From an uncultured Clostridia bacterium (GTDB taxonomy: Bacteria; Bacillota; Clostridia; Christensenellales; UBA1242): a DNA stretch of 10,744 bases. The notes beneath the pieces were generated by a model. That model saw only the letters and a list, made by a program, of their open reading frames with translations, had not been told where the DNA came from and did not search any database. Positions 5,382-10,744 of the stretch are shown here, in pieces (position 1 is the first letter of the stretch; each line of letters starts with the position of its first letter). The stretch covers positions 1 to 10,744 of the forward strand of contig CANQHS010000026.1 in the NCBI GenBank assembly GCA_947623795.1, read 5' to 3'. The position numbers and the translations under genes are program-made.

Positions 5382-6857
5382 TTAATGCAAAATTAAACTT
5401 TTGCCAACAAAGGGCTTGAATTTTTCAAGTTCCATAAGGTCCAAAAATGTTGGTGCAACGTCTTGAAGTCCGCCATATTTTTTCATGGCATATTTTTTGT
5501 TTCCAACTGCCACGCACATAACTTTGTTTAGGGTGTGCGCCATGTGTGGGAGGCCATCCTTTGTTCGCATAACTTCTGCATTGCCATGGTCGGCAGTAAC
5601 TAGTGCCACATAGCCGTTTTTTATTGCATAGTCCAGCACTTTTTTAACGCATTTGTCCATAAATTCAAGCGACTCTACTGTTGCCTCATAATTGCCCGTG
5701 TGGCCAAGCATATCTGGATTTGAAAAGTTGACAATTATTGCATTATATTTTGCATTTATCGCCTTGATTGTTTCATCTGCAATCTCTTTTGCTTTCATCT
5801 TTGGCGTGGTTGAAAAATCTTCCACCTTGTTGGAAAGAATGTGCTTTCTATCTTCGTTTTTAAAAGGCTCTTCCCTGCCGCCGTTCAAGAAATATGTGAC
5901 ATGTGCATATTTTGTGCTTTCGCTTATCTTAATTTGGTGCAAATTTAAATCCGCCAAATGCTCGCTTAGTGTGTTTTTGACTTCCTTTGTTGGATAAAGC
6001 TGAATCGTTTTCGATGTGTCCACATTCGCCATGGTTATCATTGTGCAAGATAGTTGCTCGCAACATTTAACTATCTGCCTTAGCCTATCTTCGCGGAAAT
6101 TGAAAAAGAACAAAACATCATTTTTGTCAACCTCAAATTTAGCTTTTGTTTTCACATGAGTTGGCTCAACAAATTGGTCGTTTACGCCCGCGTTGTGCTG
6201 GCTTTTTAGATAAGATAAAATTTCATCGCTTTCAATGCAAACATCGTGATTAAACATCGCGTTAAACGCTTTTTTTGTTCTATCTAAATTGTTTTCCCTG
6301 TCCATCGCCCATGCTCGGCCAGAAATGCTCGCAATTTCGCAATTTTTAATGTTTTTAATGTGTTTTTTCACATCTAAATAATATTTTTCGCTATCAAAAG
6401 GGCTTGTGTCCCTTCCGTCTGTAAATAGGTGCAAAAAGATGTGATTCACCTTATCTTTTGCCATTTCAATAACGCGATAAGCATGATTGATATTGCTATG
6501 AACATTTTTGTCGCTCATCATGCCAATGAGATGCAAATTTGCATTGTTTTTTTGCATTTTATTTAAAATATTTAATAGCTTTTTGTTTTTTTCGAACGCT
6601 CCAGACAAGACATCATCATGTATTTTTTTTGCTGTGGAAGGCACAATTCTGCCCGCTCCAATTGTGGTGTGGCCCACTTCGCTCCCGCCAAGTTCGCCTT
6701 TAAATATTCCAACCGCTTCCCCGCTCGTATCTAGCAAAGAGTGAGATAGTGTTTTAAGATATTTTAATGTGGGAGTGTTTGCGTTGTCCACAGCATTAAA
6801 CTCATCTTTTTTCCCTTCGCCATAGCCATCAAGGATTATTAAAATTCCATTTTTCAT
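5382..6857 (-). CDS. gpmI: 2,3-bisphosphoglycerate-independent phosphoglycerate mutase
   Basis: Interconverts 3- and 2-phosphoglycerate in glycolysis with two Mn ions and a phosphoserine intermediate; cytoplasmic. 491 residues, slightly shorter than the usual 505-515. Phosphatase-domain metal ligands: Asp10 (ILDGYG), Ser59 as catalytic serine (GGSEVGH), Asp382 and His386 (NPDMLGH), Asp423 and His424 (TADHGNAE) and His441 (MAHT). Transferase-domain motifs: SDKNVHSN (His120), TDGRDTSP (147-153), AMDRENNLDR (184-193) and FNFREDR (252-258). The residue before the serine is Gly where Asn is common, and SDKNVHS replaces the usual SDGGVHS. The start codon directly follows the tpiA stop with no gap (TAGATG), and GGGGG within tpiA can serve as ribosome site, so the two are probably translationally coupled. 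Confidence 0.96.
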   Translation of the reverse strand: MKNGILIILDGYGEGKKDEFNAVDNANTPTLKYLKTLSHSLLDTSGEAVGIFKGELGGSEVGHTTIGAGRIVPSTAKKIHDDVLSGAFEKNKKLLNILNKMQKNNANLHLIGMMSDKNVHSNINHAYRVIEMAKDKVNHIFLHLFTDGRDTSPFDSEKYYLDVKKHIKNIKNCEIASISGRAWAMDRENNLDRTKKAFNAMFNHDVCIESDEILSYLKSQHNAGVNDQFVEPTHVKTKAKFEVDKNDVLFFFNFREDRLRQIVKCCEQLSCTMITMANVDTSKTIQLYPTKEVKNTLSEHLADLNLHQIKISESTKYAHVTYFLNGGREEPFKNEDRKHILSNKVEDFSTTPKMKAKEIADETIKAINAKYNAIIVNFSNPDMLGHTGNYEATVESLEFMDKCVKKVLDYAIKNGYVALVTADHGNAEVMRTKDGLPHMAHTLNKVMCVAVGNKKYAMKKYGGLQDVAPTFLDLMELEKFKPFVGKSLILH

Positions 6858-7547
6858 CTACACCCCCAATATGATTTTTGCTAGTTTTTCAGTTTCCCTC
6901 GAAACTTTTCCCAACAAAAATCCATCTATGTTTGCCATTTTTAATTCAACAAAATTTTTTTCGTCCACACTTCCGCCATACAAAATTTGTGCGTTCAAAT
7001 TTAGTTTTTCTATTTGTTTTCTTATTATGTCCGCTGCCAAATTTATATCGCCCACAGTGGGAACTTTGCCCGACCCAATCGCCCAAACAGGCTCATAGGC
7101 TATAACAATATTATTGTCAGATTTTACGAATTTTAGTGCCGCTTTAAGTTGAGTTTTTATTGTCTCAATTTTTTCGCCCGCATTTTCGCCCACGCATATG
7201 ATTGGGACAATGTTATGTTCGATTGCGTTTTTAATTTTTAATGCGATCTGCTCGTCCGTTTCGCCAATTTTCCTTCGTTCGCTATGCCCAATAATAACAT
7301 AACATACGCCAAATTCTTTTAACATTTCTGCGCTAACTTGCCCGGTCGATTTATTGTCCTCAACTTGACTTATATCTTGCGCACCAAGAAAAATATGCGT
7401 GTTTTTCAGTTTAAATTGCGGCAAATAAACAAAAGACGGACACAAAACAATTTTTGTGTCCTTAACCTTTAATTTGTTGAGAGTTTTAAGTTGTTTTTGA
7501 TGAAAAGATTTGTTTCCGTTCATCTTATAGTTGGCAACAACTAGCAT
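6858..7547 (-). CDS. tpiA: triosephosphate isomerase
   Basis: Interconverts dihydroxyacetone phosphate and glyceraldehyde 3-phosphate. A single TIM barrel of 229 residues, about 20 shorter than usual. Active-site residues are all present: Asn6 and Lys8 (ANYKMN), His88 (IGHSERR) and Glu152 (YEPVWAIGSGK, with the flexible loop 6 following). The phosphate-binding LYGGSVD is at 189-195. Two departures from the norm: Tyr7 stands where Trp is usual (NWKMN), and the last phosphate loop reads FLLGKVS in place of the common LVGGASL. ATG 7547 lies eight bases after the pgk stop, with the AAGGGG ribosome site overlapping that stop codon, so expression is coupled to pgk. gpmI follows without a gap. Confidence 0.96.
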   Translation of the reverse strand: MLVVANYKMNGNKSFHQKQLKTLNKLKVKDTKIVLCPSFVYLPQFKLKNTHIFLGAQDISQVEDNKSTGQVSAEMLKEFGVCYVIIGHSERRKIGETDEQIALKIKNAIEHNIVPIICVGENAGEKIETIKTQLKAALKFVKSDNNIVIAYEPVWAIGSGKVPTVGDINLAADIIRKQIEKLNLNAQILYGGSVDEKNFVELKMANIDGFLLGKVSRETEKLAKIILGV

Positions 7548-7555
7548 ATTACCCC

Positions 7556-8740
7556 TTATTTGACATCTTCAATAAGTTCAACACAAGGCAACTTTTTGCC
7601 TTGCAAAAGCATCAAACTTGCTCCGCCGCCCGTGGATATGTGGGTGACTTTTTTGCTAACGCCAAGCGATTGAATTGCCGCGATGCTATCTCCGCCACCT
7701 ATAACAGAAATGCCCTTGTTTTTAGCAACATATTTGGCAATTTTGTTTGTGCCGCGTTTGAATTTTTCATATTCATAAACGCCAAGCGGCCCATTCCAAA
7801 CGATAGTTTTCGCTTTTTTAATGATTTTTTTGAAACATTTTATTGTTTTTGGACCAATGTCCATGCCTTGATAGCCATCTGCAAAGAAGGCACTGTTAAA
7901 TTTCATTGTTTCTGCATCTTCGCTGAAATCTTTTGCGCCAATGTTGTCTATTGGAAGCACGATTTTAACGCCTTTTTCTTTTGCTGTGTCCAAAATTTGT
8001 TTGGCTAGTTCAAGTTTTGTGTTGTCCACAAGCGACATGCCAACATTTCCGCCAATCGCTTTAACAAAAGTGTATGCCATGCCACCGCCAATTAAAATTG
8101 TGTCCACCTTATCCAATAAATTTTCAATAACAGGCAATTTATCTGCAATTTTTGCCCCGCCAAGGATTGCCACAAATGGGTGTTCTGGATTATTGATGAC
8201 CTTGTCGAACATAACAAGTTCTTGCTCAACCAAAAAGCCACAAACGGCAGGAATCAATTTTGCAACGCCATATGTAGAAGCATGTTTGCGATGTGCTGTG
8301 CCGAACGCTTCAAGCACAAATATATCTGCCAAACTTGCCAATTTTTTTGCAAAGGCTGGGTCATTTGCCTCTTCTTCTTTATAAAAACGAATGTTTTCAA
8401 GCATAAGCACGTCGCCATCTTGCATATTGTTGACCATTTCCAATGTGGAATCGTCTAGCACATCTTCCGCAAAAGAAACGGGCTTGTCCAACAACTTGGA
8501 TAATCTTGCAAGCACTGGCCTAAGCGACAATTTAGGGTCAACTTGACCATTTGGCCTGCCCAGATGGGAGCATAGGATAACTCTTGCTCCATGTTCAATT
8601 AGATAGTTTATAGTGGGAAGTGTGGCGGTGATTCTCGTGTCCTCCACAATCTTTAATTCGTTATTTATTGGCACATTATAGTCTACTCTAACAAAAACAC
8701 GCTTGCCTGCCACATCGATATCTCTTATGGTTTTTTTCAT
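7556..8740 (-). CDS. pgk: phosphoglycerate kinase
   Basis: Makes ATP and 3-phosphoglycerate from 1,3-bisphosphoglycerate. 394 residues, the normal length. N-domain substrate motifs: FVRVDYNVP (16-24), SHLGRP (58-63), ENIRFYKEEE (about 114-123) and GTAHRKHAST (147-156). C-domain nucleotide motifs: GGAKIADKL (193-201), WNGPLGVYE and GGGDSIAAI, then the hinge/C-terminal HISTGGGASL. The usual NDAFG before GTAHR is LEAFG here, losing a highly conserved Asn-Asp pair. ATG 8740 has GGAG at 8749-8746. It is the first gene of the pgk-tpiA-gpmI unit; gapA, the common upstream partner, is absent here and replaced by an unrelated gene at 8804-9319. A promoter lies just upstream, overlapping the end of that gene. 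Confidence 0.97.
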   Translation of the reverse strand: MKKTIRDIDVAGKRVFVRVDYNVPINNELKIVEDTRITATLPTINYLIEHGARVILCSHLGRPNGQVDPKLSLRPVLARLSKLLDKPVSFAEDVLDDSTLEMVNNMQDGDVLMLENIRFYKEEEANDPAFAKKLASLADIFVLEAFGTAHRKHASTYGVAKLIPAVCGFLVEQELVMFDKVINNPEHPFVAILGGAKIADKLPVIENLLDKVDTILIGGGMAYTFVKAIGGNVGMSLVDNTKLELAKQILDTAKEKGVKIVLPIDNIGAKDFSEDAETMKFNSAFFADGYQGMDIGPKTIKCFKKIIKKAKTIVWNGPLGVYEYEKFKRGTNKIAKYVAKNKGISVIGGGDSIAAIQSLGVSKKVTHISTGGGASLMLLQGKKLPCVELIEDVK

Positions 8741-8784
8741 AATTTCTCCAAAAATAGGTATAATACTCCTACTTTAATATGCTT

Positions 8785-8812
8785 ATTTTATCATATTCTT
8801 TTTTTATTTCAA
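8785..8812 (-). promoter_or_regulatory. promoter of pgk-tpiA-gpmI
   Basis: Minus strand TTGAAA (8812-8807), a 16-base spacer and TAAAAT (8790-8785), each one base from consensus. Transcription would start near 8778, giving a leader of about 38 bases. Within the leader the sequence around 8757-8773 (TAGGTATAATACTCCTA) is an imperfect dyad that could be a binding site; no regulator is identifiable. Confidence 0.55.
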
Positions 8813-9319
8813 AATTATTTTCGATATTTTATTAAATTTTCTTGATTGTTTTTTATTTTCAATAAAACTCACGCCAAAATGGTCAATAAAGAGATAAATT
8901 TTGGATTTTGAGCAATGTGTTTCGTCTGGATAAAGGCGTTTTGAGCATAGCACAATTTTATTGTGCTTATAAAAATTAGCCGTTTCATCGCCAATCAAAA
9001 AACTTTTGTTGCCGATATGGAGCGGGATTCCAATTTTGGATTGTGCGAGGTGGATTTTGTCGCCATCGCAAACAATGATTGACTTGGTCTTTAAATTCTT
9101 GTTCGTTTGAAAAACTCCTGCCGCCACAATGCAATGAAGCGCTTTTGAAAGAGACATAAGTTCTTTTGTGACGACCGCGTTGCCCAAAAGTTCTTCCTTG
9201 ATGTCATAGTTGTATATAATGCCGAAATTGAAAATAAGCAAATCGCATTTGTTTATTTTGTTGAAATAATTGAGATAAAAAGATTTATAACTGCCACCCG
9301 CCACGCAAACAATTTTCAT
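8804..9319 (-). CDS. uncharacterised protein, short and degenerate nitrilase-superfamily-like
   Basis: 171 residues; function not recognised. The layout faintly follows carbon-nitrogen hydrolases: strand one MKIVCVAGG; CDLLIFNFG (25-33) where the family has a strand ending in the catalytic Glu; LSKALHCIVAAGVF (57-70), like the usual helix-strand ending in Gly; then LCSKRLYPDE (124-133) where nitrilases have ICYDxRFPE around the nucleophile Cys. Cys125 and a candidate Lys95 are present, but the expected Glu is missing, and the protein is about 90 residues shorter than active members. It may be a non-catalytic relative, a decaying gene, or a chance likeness. No signal peptide or membrane helix is seen. 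There is no ribosome site before ATG 9319, and the start codon lies in a perfect palindrome. It precedes pgk by 63 bases on the same strand. Confidence 0.6.
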   Translation of the reverse strand: MKIVCVAGGSYKSFYLNYFNKINKCDLLIFNFGIIYNYDIKEELLGNAVVTKELMSLSKALHCIVAAGVFQTNKNLKTKSIIVCDGDKIHLAQSKIGIPLHIGNKSFLIGDETANFYKHNKIVLCSKRLYPDETHCSKSKIYLFIDHFGVSFIENKKQSRKFNKISKIILK

Positions 9320-9336
9320 ACACCATTGTATGAAAA
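9313..9336 (-). promoter_or_regulatory. palindrome over the start codon, with -10-like box
   Basis: TTTTCATACA (9313-9322) and TGTATGAAAA (9327-9336) are perfect 10-base inverted repeats separated by four bases. The minus-strand ATG (9319-9317) lies inside one arm and a -10-like TACAAT (9330-9325) spans the loop and other arm. It could be an operator for a dimeric repressor, or an RNA hairpin hiding the start codon if transcription begins further upstream. Confidence 0.5.
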
Positions 9337-9362
9337 GAAATGATTTTTTGTTTAACTAACTA

Positions 9363-9434
9363 GGGGGCTTTGCCCGCGTATCGGGCAGCCGGCAGCGGCG
9401 GCTGCCCGCTACGCCCTTCGGGCGAAAAGCCCCC
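9363..9434. repeat. GC-rich 72-base imperfect hairpin element
   Basis: A strikingly G/C-rich block in an A/T-rich region. Nested pairing: 9363-9371 with 9426-9434 (GGGGGCTTT/AAAGCCCCC, 9 bp), 9372-9376 with 9419-9423 (5 bp), 9377-9380 with 9410-9413 (4 bp) and 9382-9391 with 9399-9408 (10 bp, CGGGCAGCCG), closing on a seven-base loop. The 3' side also contains CGCCC-TTCG-GGCG, a possible UUCG tetraloop hairpin. It begins two bases after the arsR stop codon. No T-run follows, and no target-site duplication was seen. It resembles a REP- or MITE-like mobile palindrome; a terminator or mRNA-stabilising hairpin is possible. Confidence 0.75.
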
Positions 9435-9436
9435 GC

Positions 9437-9751
9437 CTAAATGCACTCCACCGTTGCATCCAAAACTTGCTCAATGCTGCGATTTTTTATGTAATAAATT
9501 ATGTTTTTTCCGTTCCTGTCTGCCGACACGATGTTGAGCGATTTCAAAATTTTCAATTGATGACTTATTGTGGTCTGATTCTGATTTAAAATTTGAGAAA
9601 TATCTCCTACGCACAACGGTTTTAGCGTCAACAAAATTATAATCTTAAGCCTTGTGTCGTCACTGAATGCGTAAAAAAATGTGCTTAGCGTTCTTATGTT
9701 GGAATGGGCGGGCATAAGTTTTTTTAGTGTGTATTCATCGTTTAAATTCAT
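9437..9751 (-). CDS. ArsR/SmtB-family winged-helix transcriptional regulator
   Basis: A small dimeric DNA-binding repressor. From ATG 9751 the product has 104 residues; an upstream in-frame ATG (9769) would add six residues but precedes the likely transcription start. Family features: FFYAFSDDTRLKIIILL (about 26-42, the conserved second helix), LCVGDISQILN and the recognition helix with NQTTISHQLKILKSLNIV (about 58-75), then a wing RNGKNIIYYI (79-88). The metal-sensing CxC of ArsR/CadC type (ELCVCDL) is reduced to a single Cys47 (LCVGD), with another Cys103 next to the C-terminus, so the signal is unknown. It is transcribed away from a 61-residue membrane peptide gene, a common repressor/target arrangement. 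No ribosome site is visible. The GC-rich hairpin follows its stop codon directly. Confidence 0.85.
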   Translation of the reverse strand: MNLNDEYTLKKLMPAHSNIRTLSTFFYAFSDDTRLKIIILLTLKPLCVGDISQILNQNQTTISHQLKILKSLNIVSADRNGKNIIYYIKNRSIEQVLDATVECI

Positions 9752-9757
9752 AAAAAT

Positions 9758-9763
9758 AGTATA
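9758..9763 (-). promoter_or_regulatory. -10-like box before arsR
   Basis: TATACT on the minus strand, six bases before ATG 9751, with no ribosome site and no convincing -35. It fits a leaderless start but is weak evidence alone in A/T-rich DNA. Confidence 0.3.
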
Positions 9764-9854
9764 AATCATTAAAAAATAACAAAAAAATATTCACAAAATA
9801 ATAAAATGTCGAATAAATAGATTTAACAAAATATTTTAAAAAAGGAGCAAGAAA

Positions 9855-10040
9855 ATGAACACAAATGCACTTTATATTTTGTTTGCTATATTAATTTCAG
9901 TGATTGCACAAGCGACGAACACCAATCTTGCCAACAACACCAGCATATTGCTTATCCTATTGCTAGCGCTAGGCGCATATGGCACGAATGGCGGAAGAGA
10001 TAATTGTTATGTTTATGGGCAACAGCGTAGTTTCATTTAA
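9855..10040 (+). CDS. small hydrophobic membrane peptide of unknown function
   Basis: 61 residues, not in a family I recognise. A strong ribosome site AAAGGAG (9841-9847) sits seven bases before ATG 9855, and a bidirectional terminator follows the stop directly, so it is a complete single-gene unit despite its size. Two hydrophobic stretches are seen, residues about 5-20 (ending VIAQA, which could pass for a signal-peptidase site but lacks a basic N-terminus) and 31-42 (SILLILLLALGA), followed by a short polar tail with Gly-Gly, one Cys and several aromatic residues. The region between is Asn/Thr-rich. It is divergent from the ArsR-type gene with about 100 bases between starts, so it may be that regulator's target. 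No clear plus-strand promoter was identified in the A/T-rich gap. Confidence 0.65.
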   Translation: MNTNALYILFAILISVIAQATNTNLANNTSILLILLLALGAYGTNGGRDNCYVYGQQRSFI

Positions 10041-10067
10041 AAAAAAGAGGCTTTAAGCCTCTTTTTT
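10041..10067. terminator. bidirectional intrinsic terminator
   Basis: AAAAAAGAGGC and GCCTCTTTTTT form an 11-bp stem with a five-base loop (TTTAA). The A-run and T-run make it work in both directions. It sits between the convergent 61-residue peptide gene and trpS and starts at the base after the peptide's stop codon. Confidence 0.92.
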
Positions 10068-10074
10068 AACTTAC

Positions 10075-10744
10075 TTATATTAAGCCCATCGCTTTTTTGG
10101 CACGATTTAATGTGTCAACTGCCACAATTTCGGCTTTTTTTGCGCCTAAATTTGCAATTGCAAGCAATTCGTCAAGGTTGCTCATATAATAATTGTATTT
10201 CTCTCTAATCGGTTTCACAACTGAAATAACTGCTTCGGTTGCTCGCCTTTTTAATGCGCCATAATTTTGCCCAGCAAGTGAGTTCACAACTTCGCTTATA
10301 GGCACATTTTCGCAAGCGGAAATGATTGTCAAGAGGTTGCTCACTCCCGGCTGAATTTTTTCATCAAACTTAATTTCACCAAGGCTATCCGTCACCGCCC
10401 TCTTAATTTTGCGAGTTATTTCTTCATCTGTGTCGTGCAAGAAGATTATGTTGTTAGGGTCGTCATCGCTCTTGCCCATTTTGGATTCTGGATTAAGAAG
10501 GCCTTTTATTCTTGCCCCAACTTTTGGAACGACTGCTTTTGGAATAACAAAGGTGTTGCCAAACTTGTGGTTGAAACGCGTTGCAATGTCACGCGTTAGT
10601 TCAACGTGTTGAACTTGGTCCTCGCCCACAGGCACAATATTGGTGTTATATAACAAAATGTCCGCCGCCATAAGCACGGGATAGGTGAACAATGCGGTGG
10701 TGACGCTTGTGCCTTTTGCGGATTTATCTTTAAACTGCGTCATG
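10075..10744 (-). CDS. trpS: tryptophanyl-tRNA synthetase, N-terminal part outside the window
   Basis: Class I aminoacyl-tRNA synthetase that charges tRNA-Trp with tryptophan. Only the last 222 residues or so are present, about two thirds of a typical 330-residue enzyme; the first Met seen (10743) is internal, in the conserved MTQFKDKS. Recognisable blocks are FTYPVLMAADILLY and VPVGEDQVQHVELTRDIA (tryptophan and dimer-interface region), GARIKGLLNPESKMGKSDDDP carrying the ATP-binding signature as KMGKS in place of KMSKS, and IKRAVTDS, followed by the helical C-terminal anticodon-binding region. The N-terminal HIGH-type motif lies beyond the edge. It ends eight bases from the shared terminator. 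Any regulation (T-box or leader) would be upstream, outside the window. Confidence 0.95.
   Translation of the reverse strand, partial: MTQFKDKSAKGTSVTTALFTYPVLMAADILLYNTNIVPVGEDQVQHVELTRDIATRFNHKFGNTFVIPKAVVPKVGARIKGLLNPESKMGKSDDDPNNIIFLHDTDEEITRKIKRAVTDSLGEIKFDEKIQPGVSNLLTIISACENVPISEVVNSLAGQNYGALKRRATEAVISVVKPIREKYNYYMSNLDELLAIANLGAKKAEIVAVDTLNRAKKAMGLI

Noticed and set aside
7941..8384. 147-residue open frame on the plus strand inside pgk
   Set aside because: Antisense shadow of a strongly conserved gene, with no ribosome site and no recognisable domain. The same applies to plus-strand frames within rnr, gpmI, tpiA, smpB and trpS and to the minus-strand frames at 2730-2954 and 3789-3980.
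9363..9434. GC-rich hairpin as a classical intrinsic terminator of arsR
   Set aside because: No T-run follows on the minus strand (TAGTTAGTTAAAC), and the structure is much longer and more complex than needed.
9828..9837. AAAATATTTT palindrome before the 61-residue peptide gene as operator
   Set aside because: Such A/T-only palindromes are expected by chance in this composition, and no second copy or known ArsR site pattern was seen.
1..10744. CRISPR array, insertion sequence, phage or defence genes
   Set aside because: No regularly spaced direct repeats, transposase, integrase, or nuclease other than RNase R were found in any frame.

Overview
This is an AT-rich bacterial chromosome segment, most likely from an uncultured gut Firmicutes/Clostridia-type organism. 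Three things point that way: most internal or co-transcribed genes carry strong GGAGG-type ribosome sites, the glycolysis / secG / rnr / smpB / ssrA neighbourhood is the one known from Gram-positive bacteria, and there is an intact bile-salt-hydrolase-type gene. The species cannot be named from the sequence.

Left edge (1-1754, + strand): the last 25 bases of what looks like tmRNA (ssrA), then a promoter and a two-gene unit encoding a choloylglycine (bile salt) hydrolase and a small flavodoxin-fold protein with a CX2CX2CX4C cysteine cluster. Between these and smpB lies a 148-base spacer. It holds a minus-strand terminator, a perfect hairpin, a 10-bp inverted repeat and, unexpectedly, a second diverged copy of the last 13 codons plus stop of smpB.

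Centre (1849-8740, - strand): read in the direction of transcription, the order is pgk, tpiA, gpmI, a 73-residue two-helix membrane protein, secG, rnr (RNase R), smpB. pgk-tpiA-gpmI form a tight unit with gaps of 8 and 0 bases and carry lower glycolysis. The 73-residue gene, secG, rnr and smpB each appear to have their own promoter. An intrinsic terminator after secG separates the glycolysis/secretion part from the ribosome-rescue part. ssrA, smpB and rnr together provide trans-translation: tmRNA and SmpB release stalled ribosomes, and RNase R degrades the faulty mRNA. gapA and eno, often part of this cluster, are not in the window.

Right edge (8804-10744): a shortened nitrilase-like protein of unknown function whose start codon sits in a perfect palindrome; a very GC-rich 72-base hairpin element unlike its surroundings; an ArsR-type repressor; a divergently transcribed 61-residue membrane peptide; a bidirectional terminator; and the C-terminal two thirds of tryptophanyl-tRNA synthetase (trpS), cut by the window end.

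The observations most worth checking are the duplicated smpB tail with its flanking inverted repeats, the GC-rich hairpin element, and a recurring promoter layout. In that layout four genes (smpB, rnr, the nitrilase-like gene, arsR) lack a ribosome site and have a -10-like box 5-7 bases before the ATG, as expected for leaderless mRNAs. No clearly new multi-gene system (defence, CRISPR, toxin-antitoxin, secondary metabolism) is visible.
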